From Betaproteobacteria bacterium (GTDB lineage: Bacteria > Pseudomonadota > Gammaproteobacteria > Burkholderiales > SG8-39), in NCBI GenBank assembly GCA_029858545.1, contig JAOUFA010000126.1, positions 1 to 9,331 of the forward strand: a stretch of DNA of 9,331 nucleotides, read 5' to 3'. The translations under genes were made by a program, and so were the position numbers. Under the pieces are notes generated by a model. The model was not told the origin of the DNA. It was given only the letters and a program-made list of their open reading frames with translations, and made no database searches. Positions 6,430-9,331 of this stretch are shown piece by piece. Each line of letters opens with the position of its first letter. The stretch's first letter is position 1.

Positions 6430-6445
6430 CATGATTTATGTCACG
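6430..6445. promoter_or_regulatory. CRP/Vfr-like half-conserved palindrome upstream of the -35 box
   Basis: CATGATTTATGTCACG keeps the TGA-N6-TCA core and one more base of the CRP-family consensus TGTGA-N6-TCACA, seven of ten specified positions. It ends 11 bases before the -35 box of the predicted ATPase promoter, where activators of this family often bind. A cyclase gene ends about 65 bases further upstream. Such cores also arise by chance, so this is a candidate only. Confidence 0.35.
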
Positions 6446-6459
6446 TTTTGGAGTTATCT

Positions 6460-6485
6460 GATCAATTGATCTCCGTCCGCGGAGA
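6460..6485 (-). terminator. Overlapping dyads just after the cyclase gene, possible terminator
   Basis: A perfect 12-base palindrome GATCAATTGATC (6460-6471) abuts a hairpin TCTCCG-tccg-CGGAGA (6470-6485). On the minus strand the hairpin starts 25 bases after the cyclase stop and is followed by TCAATTGATC, which is AT-rich but not a proper T-run. It may be a weak or protein-assisted terminator separating the cyclase from the ATPase unit, or the 12-mer may be an operator. Confidence 0.35.
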
Positions 6486-6509
6486 CGACCCTGCAGACTC
6501 AATCAACCG

Positions 6510-8726
6510 CTATTTCGTATGATAGGTCGTCACACCGTCCCACCCCGGCGGCGGCGGCGCATTACGCAGGCGTGCCACGCGCTGGGCGTAGATTTCGTAT
6601 AGCTGGCAGTCGGGAGCCATTCGCCGCAGATTGAGCAAATCCACTTCCGCGCGATCCCAGTTCTGCGCGCGGTAATACCGCAGGCACTGGCTCCAGAGCT
6701 TCAATTCCTCCTGCTGCACGGCGCTGAGTTGCCCCTCCAGTGACACAGGTTGATACGTCGCGATCGCCTCGTCCTTGCCCTTGACGCGCACTCGATCGAT
6801 TTCGCGATAGACGATATTCTTCGTCAACTTGCGGGTTTCCTCACCGATGAGGATATCGACGCCGTATTCCTTGGTAAGTCCCTCCAGGCGCGATCCCAGA
6901 TTTACCGCGTCGCCCATGACAGTGTAGGCCTTGCGCAACTTCGATCCCATGTCGCCGACGCGCATCAGTCCGCTGTTCAAACCGATTCCAATGCGCGCCT
7001 CCCGCCAGCCCTTTTCCTGAAACTCCTGACTCAGGGTTCGGGCGCGCTGCTGCATTTCGAGCGCGGCGAGAACGGCGTTCTTTGCATGCTCGGGATCGGC
7101 CACCGGGGCGCCCCAGAAGGCCATTATCGCGTCGCCGATGTATTTATCGAGCGTTCCGCCGTGTTTGTGTATGACGAGCGACATGGCGGTGAGGTATTCA
7201 TTGATATAGGCCGAAAGGTCCTTCGCGCTGAGGCTCTCCGAAATATTCGTGAACTCCCGCACGTCGGCGAAGAGCACTGTCAGCACCTCCTCCCTGCCCT
7301 CCATGTTGTAGATCTCCGGATCGCGTGCCATACGATCGACCAGTTCAGGCGGGACATACTGTCCGAACAGTCCGACCACCTGGCGCTTGGCGCGCGACTC
7401 GACAAAGAATCCAAACGCCATGTTCACGGTATAAACGGCCGCACTCATCAGCAGCGCCGATGCCAATGGCATCACCAGATCGGCTTCGGTCCACAGCAGC
7501 AGGTTCAGAACGATCGCGAACAACACCGTCGCCGCGAAAGTCACGCTGCCCCAAAGCGCCGAGAGCATCGGAATTGCGATGGACAGGCCCACACCGATGA
7601 TCGTCAACAGAACCAGCTCCGCACCCAGCACGTAGGGGGGTTTTTGCTTGAGCGTGCCGTCCAGCATTCCCGCGATGAGGTTGGCGTGAACCTCGACACC
7701 GGGATAGCTCCTGCCGACCGGAGTGGATCGCAGATCATGCAATCCTGCCGCGGTGGCGCCGACCAACACGATCCGGTTCTTGAGTCGCTCGGGGGAGATA
7801 CGGTCGGCGACGACGTCCGAGAGGGAAACGTAGGGAAAGCTGCCCGCTCTGCCTCGATACGGTACCAGGGTACGAACCATTTCATCCACCGGCACAATTA
7901 CCTTGCCGAGCTTTAACCACTCGAGGCCGGAGTAGCCGCGATGCAAAAACGCATCCGCGGGATAGCCTGGCTCAACCTTCGGCGAACCGAGGATCGTGCG
8001 CATCATGGCAACGGAAAGCGCCTCGTAATACGCGCCGTCCAATTCGACCAGCATCGGCACCCTGCGCACGGTGCCGTCGGAATCGACCCAGGGAAAGAAG
8101 TGCCCTGCCGCCGCCGCGCCGCTCAGCAACTCCGGCCGATTTCCGCCATATCCTGTCATCGCGAGGAAATCGATCTTCCTGCGCGAAAACGTGCCCTTGG
8201 GAAGCGCGGGCTCGGGAATCGCAGCGATGCGTCTCGCGTCCGCGCGCGGATCGAAGTAGTAGCCCAGCACCACCGGGCGACCACGAATCGCCCGCGCCAA
8301 CAAAGCGTCGTTATCGAGTTGTGGCCGGAGTTGCCGATAGCTCCGCTGAAAGCCTGCGCTATCCTTGAGTTCCGTCTGCGCGAGCCGGTCGAGTGTGGCG
8401 ATGCCCGACGACGTATCGGCCTCGGCGAACACGATATCGAATCCCAAGACCCCGATTGCATAGCGATCGAATAGCTTGTCGATGATTCGCGCAAGCAGAT
8501 CGCGCGGCCAGGGCCACTGGCCAAGCTCCTGCAAACTCTTGTCGTCGATGTCGAGAATGACGATACGCGGGTCGACGCCGCCGGGCATCGTGGCGTTCAA
8601 GCGCGCGTCGTAGATTATCCCGTCCAGCCGTGCGATCAGGCTGTCGTCCGCTTGCCGCACCACTTGCCAGGCAAAGAACAGCGTGACGAGCAGACCGATC
8701 CCGATGCGGACAATATGCTGTTTCAC
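6510..8726 (-). CDS. CHASE2-domain membrane class III adenylate/guanylate cyclase
   Basis: The 738-residue inner-membrane enzyme probably makes cAMP from ATP. TM helix 1 (about 7-22) leads to a periplasmic CHASE2 sensor (about 25-355), with the typical VILDIDDKSL, ILVGATA-like (IVLVGATAAGLHD, 319-331) and YPGVEVHANLI (341-351) signatures. Helices follow at about 368-385, 388-412 and 417-440, then a short linker and the catalytic domain (about 480-660). Metal-binding Asp488 (FADVREFT) and Asp532 (KYIGDAIMAFWGAP), purine-selecting Lys528, Asn609 and Arg613 are all present. The second purine-contact residue is Thr602 (YTVMGDAVNLGSR), as in class IIIb, rather than the Asp of class IIIa. The tail 670-738 ends in PPPPGWDGVTTYHTK, as in related CHASE2 cyclases, with a TPR-like stretch before it. 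Start is GTG at 8724-8726, with AGGAG six bases upstream; the next Met (47) would delete helix 1. cAMP is more likely than cGMP. Confidence 0.94.
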   Translation of the reverse strand: MKQHIVRIGIGLLVTLFFAWQVVRQADDSLIARLDGIIYDARLNATMPGGVDPRIVILDIDDKSLQELGQWPWPRDLLARIIDKLFDRYAIGVLGFDIVFAEADTSSGIATLDRLAQTELKDSAGFQRSYRQLRPQLDNDALLARAIRGRPVVLGYYFDPRADARRIAAIPEPALPKGTFSRRKIDFLAMTGYGGNRPELLSGAAAAGHFFPWVDSDGTVRRVPMLVELDGAYYEALSVAMMRTILGSPKVEPGYPADAFLHRGYSGLEWLKLGKVIVPVDEMVRTLVPYRGRAGSFPYVSLSDVVADRISPERLKNRIVLVGATAAGLHDLRSTPVGRSYPGVEVHANLIAGMLDGTLKQKPPYVLGAELVLLTIIGVGLSIAIPMLSALWGSVTFAATVLFAIVLNLLLWTEADLVMPLASALLMSAAVYTVNMAFGFFVESRAKRQVVGLFGQYVPPELVDRMARDPEIYNMEGREEVLTVLFADVREFTNISESLSAKDLSAYINEYLTAMSLVIHKHGGTLDKYIGDAIMAFWGAPVADPEHAKNAVLAALEMQQRARTLSQEFQEKGWREARIGIGLNSGLMRVGDMGSKLRKAYTVMGDAVNLGSRLEGLTKEYGVDILIGEETRKLTKNIVYREIDRVRVKGKDEAIATYQPVSLEGQLSAVQQEELKLWSQCLRYYRAQNWDRAEVDLLNLRRMAPDCQLYEIYAQRVARLRNAPPPPGWDGVTTYHTK

Positions 8727-8732
8727 GCCTTG

Positions 8733-8737
8733 CTCCT
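8733..8737 (-). promoter_or_regulatory. Ribosome binding site supporting the cyclase GTG start
   Basis: The minus strand reads AGGAG six bases before the GTG at 8724-8726. It decides the start because the next in-frame Met falls after the first membrane helix. Confidence 0.7.
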
Positions 8738-8744
8738 GGTGGGA

Positions 8745-8760
8745 CGCCGGCCAACCGGCG
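8745..8760. other. Perfect hairpin just upstream of the cyclase ribosome site
   Basis: CGCCGG-ccaa-CCGGCG is a six-pair, all-GC stem with a four-base loop, seven bases upstream of the ribosome site. There is no T-run. It could modulate initiation on a read-through transcript from the FHA gene, or be incidental in GC-rich DNA. Confidence 0.3.
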
Positions 8761-8804
8761 AGGCACAGCCCGAGGAGGTGGACTGGAAATGCTTGCCCAT
8801 CGGC

Positions 8805-8825
8805 GGGCGGTCGGTGCTACCGCCC
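8805..8825. other. Seven-pair stem-loop after the FHA gene
   Basis: GGGCGGT (8805-8811) and ACCGCCC (8819-8825) are perfect inverted repeats with a seven-base loop, 14 bases beyond the FHA stop. No T-run follows on the minus strand, so an intrinsic terminator is not supported. It may protect or attenuate the transcript in the 113-base gap before the cyclase. Confidence 0.35.
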
Positions 8826-8839
8826 ATTCCCGGGACGGC

Positions 8840-9331
8840 TCATCCTTTGAGGAAAAACTCCATCTTCACACCGGCAATCTCGATCAGATCGTGATCCTTG
8901 AGGGCATGGGGCGCGGTACCGATTGTCTGCCCGTTGACGGTCGGCGCATTGGCACCCTCGACATGGGTGATGAAATAGCCTTGGGGGCGCCGGGTGAGCA
9001 CCGCGACCTGCACGCCCGGCTTTCCCAGGGTGGTCAGCGGCTTGCTCAACTCCAGCTCCTTACCGGCATTGCCGCCCGATAGGATCTGAATCGCCCCCAG
9101 GGGCTGCGCCGCCCGCGGTGCCGCGGCCGCTGCCGGCGCGGCGGCAGCGGGATTCGCCGCCGCGGCGGGACTTGCCGGCGCGGCGGCGGGCTGCTGCGCA
9201 GCCTGCTGCGCGGCCTTCATCGCGGCGGGGCGCAATACCATCGTCTTCTCGAAATCCGCGGCCGCAGCCGAAACCTGCTGACCGCCCTCGGCCATGTATT
9301 TGAGCTTGTACTTTCCCAACTCGACGACGTC
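8840..9331 (-). CDS. FHA-domain protein, C-terminal part (5' end outside the window)
   Basis: The frame is open to the right edge; 163 residues are visible. They begin DVVELGKYKLKY, which looks like the last strands of a first FHA domain (NDxIELGKYKLKY in related proteins). A long Ala/Pro/Gln linker follows (about residues 36-75), then a second FHA-like fold (about 76-163) ending in IEIAGVKMEFFLKG. FHA domains read phosphothreonine on partner proteins. The second copy is degenerate: it has LGKP rather than IGR, no Ser-x-x-His, but keeps VNGQTI and a DHDLIEIAG turn. It therefore probably binds proteins without a phosphate. An in-frame TTG at 9317-9319 is most likely internal, since domain 1 would otherwise be cut. 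It is 113 bases upstream of the cyclase and may be co-transcribed with it. No kinase or phosphatase is visible in the window. Confidence 0.88.
   Translation of the reverse strand, partial: DVVELGKYKLKYMAEGGQQVSAAAADFEKTMVLRPAAMKAAQQAAQQPAAAPASPAAAANPAAAAPAAAAAPRAAQPLGAIQILSGGNAGKELELSKPLTTLGKPGVQVAVLTRRPQGYFITHVEGANAPTVNGQTIGTAPHALKDHDLIEIAGVKMEFFLKG
9125..9225 (-). repeat. Low-complexity GCN-rich tract coding the Ala/Pro linker
   Basis: Runs of GCG, GCC and CCG codons encode a linker made almost only of Ala, Pro and Gln between the two FHA regions. It is part of the coding sequence, is probably disordered, and may vary in length between strains by slippage. Confidence 0.6.

Noticed and set aside
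6750..7916. 388-codon plus-strand frame opposite the cyclase
   Set aside because: Antisense shadow; the minus strand encodes an intact CHASE2 cyclase and this translation has no domain signature.
9317..9319. TTG as the start of the FHA gene
   Set aside because: The frame stays open to the edge, and the residues before it (DVVE) continue a strand of a first FHA domain, so the gene begins outside the window.
1..9331. CRISPR arrays, tRNA or rRNA genes, insertion sequences, attachment sites
   Set aside because: No regularly spaced repeats, transposase-like frame, terminal inverted repeats or cloverleaf sequence were seen on either strand.

Overview
The window is about 9.3 kb of GC-rich DNA from what looks like a betaproteobacterium. 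The evidence is a type IV pilin N-terminus next to a PglL-type ligase, an FHA protein with an 'ELGKYKLKY' end and degenerate second FHA domain, and a CHASE2 cyclase with a WDGV-type tail. This is family resemblance read by eye; no genus is claimed. All six genes lie on the minus strand, so transcription runs from the high-coordinate end to the low one. No RNA gene, mobile element, CRISPR array or plus-strand gene was found.

In transcription order: (1) an FHA-domain protein entering at the right edge (8840-9331, 5' end outside); (2) a membrane class III nucleotide cyclase with a periplasmic CHASE2 sensor (6510-8726); (3) a PilB/GspE-type assembly ATPase with an N-terminal GAF domain (3886-6258); (4) a GAF/HD-GYP phosphohydrolase, a likely c-di-GMP phosphodiesterase (2199-3860); (5) a PglL/Wzy-type O-oligosaccharyltransferase (412-2148, possibly from 2202); (6) the N-terminus of a type IV pilin leaving at the left edge (1-120).

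Genes 3-5 are closely packed and probably one transcription unit. A sigma70-like promoter lies in the 251-bp gap upstream of gene 3. The pilin appears to have its own promoter in the 291-bp gap 121-411: a GG-N10-GC sigma54 element, a consensus-matching IHF site and an upstream dyad, which is the usual layout of an enhancer-dependent promoter.

The main hypothesis is that this is a pilus signalling module. The cyclase would make cAMP. The ATPase and the HD-GYP protein both carry GAF domains with the signature of cyclic-nucleotide-binding GAFs of phosphodiesterases (TGYR(T/S)K, IGVxQLIN). One second messenger could then control a pilus motor and the breakdown of a second messenger, beside a pilin and the enzyme that probably glycosylates it. 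A CRP-like half-palindrome lies just upstream of the ATPase promoter. Ligand binding and the pathway are inference; domain identities are well supported.
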